Shown here one piece after another: positions 36,607 through 44,674 of a DNA stretch of 64,000 nucleotides. Below the pieces are notes generated by a model. The model worked only from the letters and a program-made list of their open reading frames with translations. It was not told the origin of the DNA and ran no database searches. The first letter of the stretch is position 1, and each line of letters begins with the position of its first letter. The stretch comes from Streptantibioticus parmotrematis. Its GTDB lineage: Bacteria; Actinomycetota; Actinomycetes; Streptomycetales; Streptomycetaceae. A program made the position numbers and the translations under genes. The DNA lies in NCBI RefSeq assembly GCF_019890615.1, contig NZ_JAINVZ010000010.1, forward strand, positions 124,001 to 188,000. The letters run 5' to 3'.

Positions 36607-37301
36607 CCGTGCTCCGGCTGGCCGACACCGGGGAGGCGGCGGATCTCGCCGCCTTCCTCGGCAGGCTGGTCCGCTGGGACAAGGCCGCGGTGGTCCGCCT
36701 CCAGGGACCGGAATCGACGCTGGCGGTCTTCGGACGGCCGCCGTTCGGCGAGGTGCTGGCCGTGCGGGCCTACGCGCTCGCCGAGCCCGGCGCGGTCGAC
36801 GCGACCGTGTCCGCCGGTCAACTCCTGGACGGCGTCGAGGAGTCGGCGGGCGCGGTGGCCGTTCCGGCCGGGGTGACCGGTCCGTCCTGGGCCGGGCTGC
36901 TGCCGCCGCGCGGCGGCTGGCGGAAGGTCGCCGACCTCGGGCCCGAGGCGTTGCGCCTGCGGGCCCTGGAGATCGTCGCGGAGTTCAGGACGCGTACCGA
37001 GGCGCTGGCGCCGCAGGAACGGACACGCGCCGGGCTGGACGCGCTGGCCGAGGAGATCTGGTCGCGCGGGTACGAGGGCACGCCGCTGCCGTCGCGGGCG
37101 GTGCACGCGGCGTACGCGCTGGGCCTGTTGCGCCCGGTGCGCGCCACGGTGGCCGCCGGGGCGCCGGAGGTGGCCACGGAAGGCGATGACGAGGTCGCGC
37201 TGTTCGCCTCGGGTCCGTGGCTGCGGCTGCGCACCGCGTACGGCTCGGTCGTGGTGCGCACGGGCGGACCAGGCGTCGGCCTCACCGTCAGCCCGGTCTA
37301 G
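36603..37301 (+). CDS. Conserved actinobacterial protein of unknown function
   Basis: A 232-aa protein (MTVLRLADTGEAADLAAFLGR) with no recognised motif. It is predicted mixed alpha/beta, soluble, with repeated short strands (AVFGRPPFGEVLAVRAYAL) and no signal or membrane segment. It overlaps the thioesterase gene by 4 bp, so the two are translationally coupled. I cannot assign a function. Confidence 0.75.
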   Translation: MTVLRLADTGEAADLAAFLGRLVRWDKAAVVRLQGPESTLAVFGRPPFGEVLAVRAYALAEPGAVDATVSAGQLLDGVEESAGAVAVPAGVTGPSWAGLLPPRGGWRKVADLGPEALRLRALEIVAEFRTRTEALAPQERTRAGLDALAEEIWSRGYEGTPLPSRAVHAAYALGLLRPVRATVAAGAPEVATEGDDEVALFASGPWLRLRTAYGSVVVRTGGPGVGLTVSPV

Positions 37302-37341
37302 CGGCGTCGGCCCGGTCCTGCGGCGGGGCGCCCGCGCGCCC

Positions 37342-37746
37342 TCAGTCCGCGGTGTTGATCATCGAGTTGGCCGCGTACACCAGGTAGTCCCACAACTGCC
37401 GCTCGTACTCGGGTGCGAGGCCGAGTTCGTCGACCGCGTCCCGCATGTGGCGCAGCCAGGCGTCGTGCGCCGCGCGGTCCACCCGGAACGGGACGTGGCG
37501 CATGCGCAGCCGGGGGTGGCCGCGGTTGTCGCTGTAGGTGCGCGGGCCGCCCCAGTACTGCATCAGGAAGAGCGTGAGGCGCTCCTCGGCGGGGCCGAGG
37601 TCCTCCTCCGGGTACATCGGGCGCAGCAGCGGGTCCTGCGCGACCCCCTCGTAGAAGCGGTGCACGAGCCGCCGGAAGGTCGGCTCGCCGCCGACCGCCT
37701 CGAAGAACGTCTGCTGCTGCACCGTGCCGCGCGGGATCTCATTCAC
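37342..37746 (-). CDS. Truncated haemoglobin, group II (GlbO-like)
   Basis: A 134-aa 2/2 globin. The start QQTFFEAVGGEPTFRRLVHRFYEGV, the LFLMQYWGGPRTYSDNRGHPRLRMRH block and the proximal-His region RHVPFRV are typical. The group II Trp (LWDYL, G8) is present. It binds haem and O2/NO and probably acts in NO detoxification or oxygen handling. The GTG start (MNEIPRG) is used. It is divergent from the methyltransferase gene. Confidence 0.92.
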   Translation of the reverse strand: MNEIPRGTVQQQTFFEAVGGEPTFRRLVHRFYEGVAQDPLLRPMYPEEDLGPAEERLTLFLMQYWGGPRTYSDNRGHPRLRMRHVPFRVDRAAHDAWLRHMRDAVDELGLAPEYERQLWDYLVYAANSMINTAD

Positions 37747-37816
37747 CCGTCCATGGTGGCAGACGATGACGTCCGGCGGCTTGGGCCGTCGTGGGATCAG
37801 GCCGCACGATGGAAGG

Positions 37817-38962
37817 GTGAGGACCGATCGCTGGGCGCACACCGCCGACGCGCTGCGGACCCGGCTGGTGCGCCGGATCACCGACTCGGGTCGGCTGGCC
37901 GACCCGGCCTGGCGAGCGGCGTTCGAGGCGGTCCCGCGCCATCTGTTCGTGCCGTACTACTTCCGGCCGCTGCCCGGCGGCGCCGGGTACGACCGGCTCG
38001 CGGCCGACGACCCCGACGCGCGGCGCAGGACGCGCTGGCTGACCGGGGCGTACGAGGACGCGCCGCTGGTGACGCGGGTGAGCGGAGGCAGGCTGGTCTC
38101 CTCCAGCAGCCAGCCGTCACTGATGGCCATGATGCTGGAGGCACTCCAGGTGCGGGAGGGACACCGGGTGCTGGAGATCGGCGCGGGCACCGGCTACAAC
38201 GCCGCGCTGCTCGCGCACCGGCTCGGGCCCGAGGCGGTCACCACCGTGGACCTGGACGCGGAGATCACCGACGCCGCGCGCGAGCACCTGGACGCGGCGG
38301 GCTTCTCCCCGCGTCCCGACGGCCTGGGCACGGTGGCCGTGGTGACCGGCGACGGCGCCCTCGGCTGTCCCGAACGCGGCCCCTACGACCGCATCGTGGC
38401 CACCTGCGAACTCGCCGCGGTCCCGGCGCCGTGGACCCGGCAGTGCGTGCCGGGCGGCGTGGTGCTCGCGCCGCTGGCGGGCGGGCTGATCGCGCTGCGG
38501 GTGGCCGGACGCGGCCGGGCGGGGGGCCGCTTCCTGGACACGCCCGCGTACTTCGTGGCGCTGCGCGGGCCCGGTGGGTACGTGCCGCCGCCGGTCGTGG
38601 TCGGCGACGGCGAGCGGGTGCGGCGGACCGGGACGCCGCCCGCGGTGCTGGACGACGACTCCTTCCGCTTCCTGCTGACGCTGGCCGTCGGCGAGCTGGA
38701 CGTCAACTGGGCCTACGGGGGCCGGGGCGTCGCGCTGACCGCCGGTGACGGGGCGACCGCGCGCGCCGACCGGGACGGCACCGTGCACCTCGCCGGACCG
38801 TACGACCTGTGGACCGAGGTGGAACGCTGCCACGCGCTGTGGCGGGACGCCGGGATGCCGGGGCGCGAGCGGTTCGGGGTGACGGTGGACGGCGACCGGC
38901 AGTGGGCGTGGCTGGACGACCCGGAGGGCCCGTGCACCTGGGACCTGACCGGGCGCGGTTGA
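37817..38962 (+). CDS. PCMT-like SAM-dependent methyltransferase
   Basis: A 381-aa protein. The N-terminal part resembles protein-L-isoaspartate methyltransferase: VPRHLFVPYYF, SSSSQPSLMAMMLEAL and SAM motif I LEIGAGTGYNAALL, then VTTVDLDAE. A C-terminal extension of about 150 residues (from ALRGPGGYVPPP) is absent from PCMT itself; similar architectures occur in lanthipeptide and RiPP-modifying O-methyltransferases and in fxlM-like enzymes. No precursor peptide is visible here. The GTG is chosen by similarity to the PCMT start; its ribosome site (GGAAGG) is very close. Confidence 0.85.
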   Translation: MRTDRWAHTADALRTRLVRRITDSGRLADPAWRAAFEAVPRHLFVPYYFRPLPGGAGYDRLAADDPDARRRTRWLTGAYEDAPLVTRVSGGRLVSSSSQPSLMAMMLEALQVREGHRVLEIGAGTGYNAALLAHRLGPEAVTTVDLDAEITDAAREHLDAAGFSPRPDGLGTVAVVTGDGALGCPERGPYDRIVATCELAAVPAPWTRQCVPGGVVLAPLAGGLIALRVAGRGRAGGRFLDTPAYFVALRGPGGYVPPPVVVGDGERVRRTGTPPAVLDDDSFRFLLTLAVGELDVNWAYGGRGVALTAGDGATARADRDGTVHLAGPYDLWTEVERCHALWRDAGMPGRERFGVTVDGDRQWAWLDDPEGPCTWDLTGRG

Positions 38963-38984
38963 GCCGGTGGGCGTCGGCCGCCGC

Positions 38985-39974
38985 TCAGTCGCGGTGCAGT
39001 GTGATCGTCGTCCAGGCGCCCACGTGCACGCGGTCGCCGTCGGCCAGGTCGACCGGCTGGTAGGGCGCGATGGGGTCGGCGGCGCCGTTCACCGTCGTGC
39101 CGTTGGTCGAACTCTGGTCCACCACCGCCCAGCCGCCGTCCGGCCTGCGCACCAGCACCGCGTGCCGGTGCGAGACGCCCGGGTCCTCCGGCGGACGCGA
39201 CAGGTCGATCTCGGGGGCCTCGCCGGTGCTGTTGCGGCGCCGCCCGATCGCCACCTGCGGCCCGGTGAGCGCGACGCGCAGCTCGGGGGAGTACGACGGG
39301 AAGTACAGGCCCTCGCTCTCCGGGCCGCTGCGGGCCATCATCGCCGTGAAGTACGCGCGGTCGGGGGCCACGACCGCCGTCCAGGTCCCCGGCCCCGGGG
39401 GCTCGGCGGCGGGGGCGGCGGGCCTGCGGCCACCGGTGGGCGGCGGCAGCAGGAAGTCCCCGTCGTCATCAGCTTGACCGGCTTGACCGGCTTGATCAGT
39501 CTGACCGGCCTGGCCGGTGGTGTCGGCGGTCGCCGCGGCCGCCCGTGCCAGGCTCTCGCCGGTGATCGTGGCGTCCTCCGGGAGCGGTTCCGCCGTGCGG
39601 TTCGTCTGCGACGGCCGCGAGGTGGTCCGCTCGTAGGGGGGAGGGAAGCCGCCGCCGGGGAAGGTGCCGCTCGGGAACGGGGGAGGGGGCGCCGTGGCAC
39701 CGGCCGGGTCCGTCGTGCCCGCGCCCGCCGCGCCCGCTCCGGGGAAGTGGTGGCTGCACTCTTCGCAGAACGCCGCCCGCTCCTCGCGCGGGGTGCCGCA
39801 GCGCGGGCAGCGTTCGACGGCGGCGGTGGGGGCGCCGGAGGGCGCCGGGTCGAGGACGGGCAGCGGCTCCGTGGGAGGCAGCGGCGCCGGGGCGGCCGCG
39901 CCGGGTATGGGCCGGCCGCACACCTCGCACCACTGGGCGTTCCGTGACGCGTGACCGCCAGGACAAGTCGCCAT
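38985..39974 (-). CDS. FHA-domain protein with N-terminal zinc ribbons
   Basis: A 329-aa protein. Two putative zinc ribbons open it: CPGGHASRNAQWCEVCG (4-20) and CPRCGTPREERAAFCEECS (about 56-74). A long Pro/Gly/Gln-rich linker follows, including GQAGQTDQAGQAGQA encoded by short DNA repeats. The FHA domain is at about 220-329 with VAIGRRR, GVSHRHAVL and SSTNGTTVNG, the residues that bind phosphothreonine. It is the last gene of the PknG cluster. In mycobacteria PknG acts on the FHA protein GarA; this protein has a different architecture but is the natural local candidate for a reader or substrate. Confidence 0.9.
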   Translation of the reverse strand: MATCPGGHASRNAQWCEVCGRPIPGAAAPAPLPPTEPLPVLDPAPSGAPTAAVERCPRCGTPREERAAFCEECSHHFPGAGAAGAGTTDPAGATAPPPPFPSGTFPGGGFPPPYERTTSRPSQTNRTAEPLPEDATITGESLARAAAATADTTGQAGQTDQAGQAGQADDDGDFLLPPPTGGRRPAAPAAEPPGPGTWTAVVAPDRAYFTAMMARSGPESEGLYFPSYSPELRVALTGPQVAIGRRRNSTGEAPEIDLSRPPEDPGVSHRHAVLVRRPDGGWAVVDQSSTNGTTVNGAADPIAPYQPVDLADGDRVHVGAWTTITLHRD

Positions 39975-40014
39975 GTCGATGTATCCCCTCCCACGGGCGG
40001 GCGCCCGCCGCGCA

Positions 40015-40644
40015 CTACTTCCTGACGCGCACCGTCACGACCGACCGCGTCTGCGGGGCAGGCCGGCCGGTGTCCGCGACCTCGCGCCTCAGTCGCACAG
40101 TACCGTCCGCCGCTCGGCCCTCGTCACCCCTGCCGTCCACCGTGGCCAGCAGCTTCGCGGTACGGTCCGCCTCCGGCCGGGTCCCGGCCCACACCGCCCG
40201 CACCAGCGCCTGGCACAGGACCTGCGGCGGCTCGTCCCGGTCGGGTGACGGCCGCAGCAGCGAGAGGCGGGCCGCCAGCATCTCCTGTCCCGCGCCGACG
40301 GGCGGCACCCGCACCTGGAGGTCGTAGGCCCGGGCCCGCCGGTCCCAGCGGCCGACCGGGTAGTCGCCGGTGCGCGGCCCGGTCTCCTCGCGGCGGCCGG
40401 TCAGGTCCTCGGCCACGGGCGCCACCTGCCGCAGCCACCGCACCCGTGCCCCACGCGGCGTCCACAACCGCAGCATGAGTCCAGCGAGTCCGGCCCCGCC
40501 ACCCGGGACACCCGTGCCGCCTTCGTCGTCGCGTGACGTCACCGTCACGACCGCGTGGACGTCGCCGCCGCCCTCCGGCACGTACGCGTACCGCTGGACC
40601 TCCGCGGTGAACCGCGGAGTCCCCGCGTCGAAAAGGCCGTTCAT
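40015..40644 (-). CDS. VWA-family protein lacking its VWA domain
   Basis: A 209-aa protein. The first 30 residues (FTAEVQRYAYVPEGGGDVHAVVTVTS) and the region from LMLRLWTPRGARVRWLRQ to RSVVTVRVRK match the two flanks of the Streptomyces VWA proteins that accompany PP2C/kinase genes. The roughly 200-residue von Willebrand A domain with its DxSGS metal site, which normally lies between them, is absent. It is replaced by a Gly-rich joint (GGTGVPGGGAGLAGL). A second shorter gap occurs before TAKLLATVDG. The frame is intact. Recognition of the family is from memory and should be checked by alignment. Confidence 0.75.
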   Translation of the reverse strand: MNGLFDAGTPRFTAEVQRYAYVPEGGGDVHAVVTVTSRDDEGGTGVPGGGAGLAGLMLRLWTPRGARVRWLRQVAPVAEDLTGRREETGPRTGDYPVGRWDRRARAYDLQVRVPPVGAGQEMLAARLSLLRPSPDRDEPPQVLCQALVRAVWAGTRPEADRTAKLLATVDGRGDEGRAADGTVRLRREVADTGRPAPQTRSVVTVRVRK

Positions 40645-40732
40645 CCGTCAAGCACTCCCCCCGGGGAGGACGGGCGGCCCCGCCCGTCCTCCTGTGCACG
40701 CCCCTGGGCCCCTGTCTCCCCGCCCGAGTCCT

Positions 40733-42121
40733 CTATGCCCGCACGGGGAAGGGCACTACCGCGACCGTTATGTTGTCGTGCCCGCCGCCGTCGAGTGCGA
40801 CGCCGATGAGGGACTGGGCGGCCCGCAGCGGATGGGCGCGGGCGTCCGCGGGGACGACGGCCGCCAACTCGGCGGCGGATTCCGCGTAGTTCCACAGCCC
40901 GTCGCTGCACACCACGACCACACCCGGCAGGTCCGGCTGGAACGAGGCGGTGTGCGGGTCGAGTTCGACCGCGTCGGCGCCGAGCCAGCCGGTGATGGCG
41001 TGCGCCCGGGGGTCCGCGTACGCCTCGTCCTGCGACATCAGTCCCGCCTCGACCATCCTGGCCGCCCACGAGTCGTCCTCGGTGAGCCGCGCCGGGCGTT
41101 CGCCGGAGCGGTCGTCCGGGATCCAGTACGCGCGGCTGTCGCCGATCCAGCCCACCGTCAGCAGGTCGCCGGTGACGACGGCGCTGACGCAGGTGCAGGC
41201 CGGGGCGTTGCGGTGGGGGTCGTCGCGGGTCTCCGGATCGGCCAGCGCGTTGACCGCCTCCGCCGCGCTCAGCAGCGCGTCGCGCATCGCGGTGCCCGGG
41301 TCGCCGCCCGCCGCCAGCGTGATCCGCAGCGACGCGTCGGCCGCCTCGCAGGCCGCGGCGGACGCCTCGTCGGGCCGGGTCGCCGAGGACACGCCGTCGC
41401 AGACGACCGCGATCACGGCCGGGCCGCCGTCCGGCAGGTCGGCGCGCGAGACGGCGAAGGCGTCCTCGTTGCGGTGGTGCCGCAGGCCCCGGTCGGTCAC
41501 CGCGGCGACCTCGGGCAACTCCCGCTCCACGTGGTCGCGTTCCTTGGGCTGGACATGGCCGCAGCGGCGGCAGACGCCGTCCTCGCCCACGCCCGGGCCG
41601 TCGCCGGAACCGTCCGCGCCGCACGCCACGCAGGCGTCCGGCGTGCCGGTCTCCGTCATCAGCAACTCCTGTCGCGGGTCGGCGACTCCGGGACGCGGCT
41701 GCGACACGGCGGACGCGGGTGGTCGCGGCTGCGCGGCCGCCGCGACGGGCGGCACCGGGGGCTCGGCGGGCGGTCGCGGCCCGCGCGCGTCGACATTCTG
41801 CGCCGGGGGCGCGAGGCCGTAGTCACCGGAGTGCGCGTCGTCCTCGTCGCAGACCTCGGTGTCCGAGGCCGGACCGCTGTCGGAGATTCCGCCGTCGGAA
41901 GCCCCGTCATCGGAAGCCCTGTCATCGGCCGCGCCGTCGTCGGACCGCGCGTCGTCGGAGGTCGTCGCGGCGGGCGCCTGCTGCTGGCGCGGGATCTCCT
42001 GTCCGGCCACGGGCCGCTCCCTTTCGGGGGAGGCGACGAGCGCCGTACCGCAGTTGCCGCAGAATCTGTCCTCGGGTTCGAGGTGTTCCGCGCAGGAGGG
42101 GCAGACGGTCATTTGCGGCAT
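40733..42121 (-). CDS. PP2C-family Ser/Thr phosphatase with zinc ribbons
   Basis: A 462-aa protein. N-terminal zinc ribbon CPSCAEHLEPEDRFCGNCG, an Asp/Ser/Ala low-complexity linker (DDARSDDGAADDRASDD), a second ribbon CVACGADG...CRRCG, then a PP2C domain from about 200. The metal-site motifs are DRGLRHHRNEDAF, VVCDGVSSA, GWIGDSRAYW, CSDGLWNY and GHDNITVAVV. It should remove phosphate from Ser/Thr residues placed by the adjacent PknG-type kinase. The start is one of two ATGs three codons apart. It lies 3 bp after the kinase stop. Confidence 0.92.
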   Translation of the reverse strand: MPQMTVCPSCAEHLEPEDRFCGNCGTALVASPERERPVAGQEIPRQQQAPAATTSDDARSDDGAADDRASDDGASDGGISDSGPASDTEVCDEDDAHSGDYGLAPPAQNVDARGPRPPAEPPVPPVAAAAQPRPPASAVSQPRPGVADPRQELLMTETGTPDACVACGADGSGDGPGVGEDGVCRRCGHVQPKERDHVERELPEVAAVTDRGLRHHRNEDAFAVSRADLPDGGPAVIAVVCDGVSSATRPDEASAAACEAADASLRITLAAGGDPGTAMRDALLSAAEAVNALADPETRDDPHRNAPACTCVSAVVTGDLLTVGWIGDSRAYWIPDDRSGERPARLTEDDSWAARMVEAGLMSQDEAYADPRAHAITGWLGADAVELDPHTASFQPDLPGVVVVCSDGLWNYAESAAELAAVVPADARAHPLRAAQSLIGVALDGGGHDNITVAVVPFPVRA

Positions 42122-42124
42122 CGG

Positions 42125-44674
42125 TTACACCCACGTCCGGGGGCGGAAGCGGTTGGCCGCCTCCACCAGGTTGATCCTGTCCTCACCCCGCTGAGCGAGC
42201 CGGGCGAGCGTGCGATACGAGCGCTCCAGGCCGAAGCGCAGATCGCGTTCCTCCACGGCGTCCCCCAGCAGGGCGGTCCGCGGAACGGTACCGGGCGGCG
42301 CGCCGTCGCGTCCGGCCAGCACCCAGTCCAGGGCGCTGCCCAGCAACTCCGCCCGCAACGTCTCCCGCCGTACCGCGTCGATTCCCAAACGTCCGAGTTG
42401 CTCGATACGTTCCGCCGCGCTCAGCAGATCCGGCAGCAGTGGCTCCCGGGGCGAGCGGGCGCGCAGCCGGGCCCGGACGGAGGCGGCGCACGCGGCGGCG
42501 TGGTGGACGGAGGACTCCGGCACCGACTCCAGCGCGGCCACCGCGCCCGGCCGGTCGCCCGCCGCCAGCCGCACCCGGGCGAGCCCGAACGCCGCGCTGA
42601 CGTAGGTCCGGTCGGTCGTCCACACCGACGCGTAGTACTCGGCCGCGTTGTCCGCCTGGCCCAGCGCCTCCGCGCAGACCGCCAGCGCCAGCTTGGGCGC
42701 GGTCTCGCCGGGGAACGCGTCGTACACCGCGTCGAAGGCGCTCGCGGCGCTCGCGTGGTCGCGGGTCGCCAGCGACACCAGGCCGCGGTACCACACCACC
42801 CGCCAGTCGTCGGGCCGTTCGGCCTCCAGCGCGGCCAGCGTCGCCGCGGTGCCCGTGCGGTCGTCCAGCTCCAGCAGGGCGCGCAGTTGACGCAGCCGCT
42901 TCTCCGGCGAGGTGGCGGGGGAGGCGGCCAGCGCGGTGAGCGTCTCGGCGGGGCCGGTGCCGGACAGCCCGGCCAGCAGGCCCGCCTCGGGGTCGTCCGG
43001 GTCCGGGTAGGGGCGCGGCAGCGCGAGCGCGCAGGCGCGCGGGTCGAGATCGGCGACGGTCCCGGGCGGCACGGTGGCGGGGGCCGCGCCGAAGGAGGGC
43101 ATGGCACCGGGGGCCACGGTCCGCGGTACGGCAGCGCGCGCGTCGCCGTCCCCGGTGCGCGGTGCCGGTACGGCCGGGCGGGCGTCGCGCCGACGACCGC
43201 GGCGGCGCGGGCCGTTGGCGCCGAGCGCCGAGTGGTCGCCGGTCAGCGGGGCCACCAACTCGGTGTCGGGAACGCGGATCTCGGGGCCGAACAGCACCGA
43301 CAACGCGGGCCGCGGCCGGCCGGTGTTCAGCGCGACGACCTCCCGCAGCACCCCGGTCAGCTGCTCGGCCATCTCCCGCGCCGAATCGAAACGCCGCTGC
43401 GGATCGGGGTCGGTGGCGCGCACCAGCAGCCGGTAGAACGACTCGTAGCGGGAGAAGACCTCGATCTCGTCCGGCGGCGGCAGGCTGTCGGCGAAGACGC
43501 TGGAGTAGCCCTGGAAGTCGAAGCTCAGCACCGCGAGCGTGCGCGCCACGGTGTACAGGTCGGAGGCGACCGAGGGGCCGACACTCGCGACCTCGGGGGC
43601 CTGGTAGCCGATGGTGCCGTAGACCGGCCCGGCCGTGTCGTCCATCCTGCGCACCGCGCCGAGGTCGATCAGCTTGAGCGTGCTGCCCTGCTGGATCGCG
43701 TTGTCGACCTTGAAGTCGCAGTACAGCAGGCCGCGTTCGTGCAGGTGGCCGATCGCGTCCAGCGCCTCGATCCCGTACGCGACGGCCTGCTCGACCGGCA
43801 GCGGCTCACGGCGTCCGTCGGCGTCCCGGCTCGCGGCGGCGATCTCCTTCAGCGACCGGCCGCCGACGTACTCCATGACGATGTACCCGTCGAGGGTGCC
43901 GGTGCGCGGGTCGAGGTGCTCGACGAAGTTGTAGATGCGCACGATGGTGGCGTGCTCGATCTCGGCGAGGAAGCGCCGTTCCGAGACCGCCGCCGCCAGC
44001 GCGTCCTTGTCGCCGGTGTCCAGCAGCCCCTTGAGCACCACCCAGCGGTCGCCGACCGCGTGGTCGAGGGCGAGGTAGATCCAGCCGAGGCCGCCGTGCG
44101 CGACGCACCCCGCGACCTCGTACTGCCCGTGCACCACGTCGCCCGGGCGCAACTTGGGCGTGAACGAGTAGGGGTGACCGCAGCGCGTGCAGTAGCCCTC
44201 GGTGCGCCCGGCGCGCTCCCCGCGCGAGCGGCCGACCGGCGCGCCGCACGCGCTGTTGCCGCACCACCGCTTGCGCTCGGCGACCTGGGGATCGGCGAGC
44301 ACGGCCGCGCGCGGATCGCTCCTGGGCACCGGCGGCACGGTCACCAGGCCCACGCCCAGCTCGCCACGGCCCGACGAGCCGCCGCGCGAGTGCGAACCCG
44401 ATCCGCGCACCGACACCGAACGCCCGCCGCTCGCACCGCAGGAGCGCGACAGCCGCCCGGAGACCGACCGGCGCGAGGACGACGAACGCGACGGCCACGA
44501 GCCGCCGGACGAGGCGCTGTCACCGCGGACGGTGGGCTCCCCCTCGTCCATCTCGCCCAGGTCGCCGTCCCGGGTCGTCACCGGGTCCGGTGCCAGGCCG
44601 CACACGTCGCAGTACGGCGTGGCGCCGCCGACGTCCTCGAGGCGGCCGTCGCAGCCCGGTCTGCCGCACCTCAT
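42125..44674 (-). CDS. pknG: PknG-type serine/threonine protein kinase
   Basis: An 849-aa soluble kinase with the PknG layout. N-terminal Cys pairs are CGRPGC...YCDVC and, after a Ser/Gly-rich linker, the rubredoxin-like CGNSACG...YCTRCG. The kinase domain (about 180-440) has GGLGWIYLALD, the ATP Lys in VVLKG, the catalytic loop YCDFKVDN (Asp kept, HRD absent) and DLG in place of DFG. The C-terminal half (about 590-849) is TPR-like and alanine-rich. The ATG (MRCGRPGC) is fixed by GGGAGCGGGGG and a 4-bp overlap with the upstream gene. In mycobacteria PknG responds to GlnX/GlnH and controls 2-oxoglutarate metabolism through FHA proteins. Confidence 0.94.
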   Translation of the reverse strand: MRCGRPGCDGRLEDVGGATPYCDVCGLAPDPVTTRDGDLGEMDEGEPTVRGDSASSGGSWPSRSSSSRRSVSGRLSRSCGASGGRSVSVRGSGSHSRGGSSGRGELGVGLVTVPPVPRSDPRAAVLADPQVAERKRWCGNSACGAPVGRSRGERAGRTEGYCTRCGHPYSFTPKLRPGDVVHGQYEVAGCVAHGGLGWIYLALDHAVGDRWVVLKGLLDTGDKDALAAAVSERRFLAEIEHATIVRIYNFVEHLDPRTGTLDGYIVMEYVGGRSLKEIAAASRDADGRREPLPVEQAVAYGIEALDAIGHLHERGLLYCDFKVDNAIQQGSTLKLIDLGAVRRMDDTAGPVYGTIGYQAPEVASVGPSVASDLYTVARTLAVLSFDFQGYSSVFADSLPPPDEIEVFSRYESFYRLLVRATDPDPQRRFDSAREMAEQLTGVLREVVALNTGRPRPALSVLFGPEIRVPDTELVAPLTGDHSALGANGPRRRGRRRDARPAVPAPRTGDGDARAAVPRTVAPGAMPSFGAAPATVPPGTVADLDPRACALALPRPYPDPDDPEAGLLAGLSGTGPAETLTALAASPATSPEKRLRQLRALLELDDRTGTAATLAALEAERPDDWRVVWYRGLVSLATRDHASAASAFDAVYDAFPGETAPKLALAVCAEALGQADNAAEYYASVWTTDRTYVSAAFGLARVRLAAGDRPGAVAALESVPESSVHHAAACAASVRARLRARSPREPLLPDLLSAAERIEQLGRLGIDAVRRETLRAELLGSALDWVLAGRDGAPPGTVPRTALLGDAVEERDLRFGLERSYRTLARLAQRGEDRINLVEAANRFRPRTWV

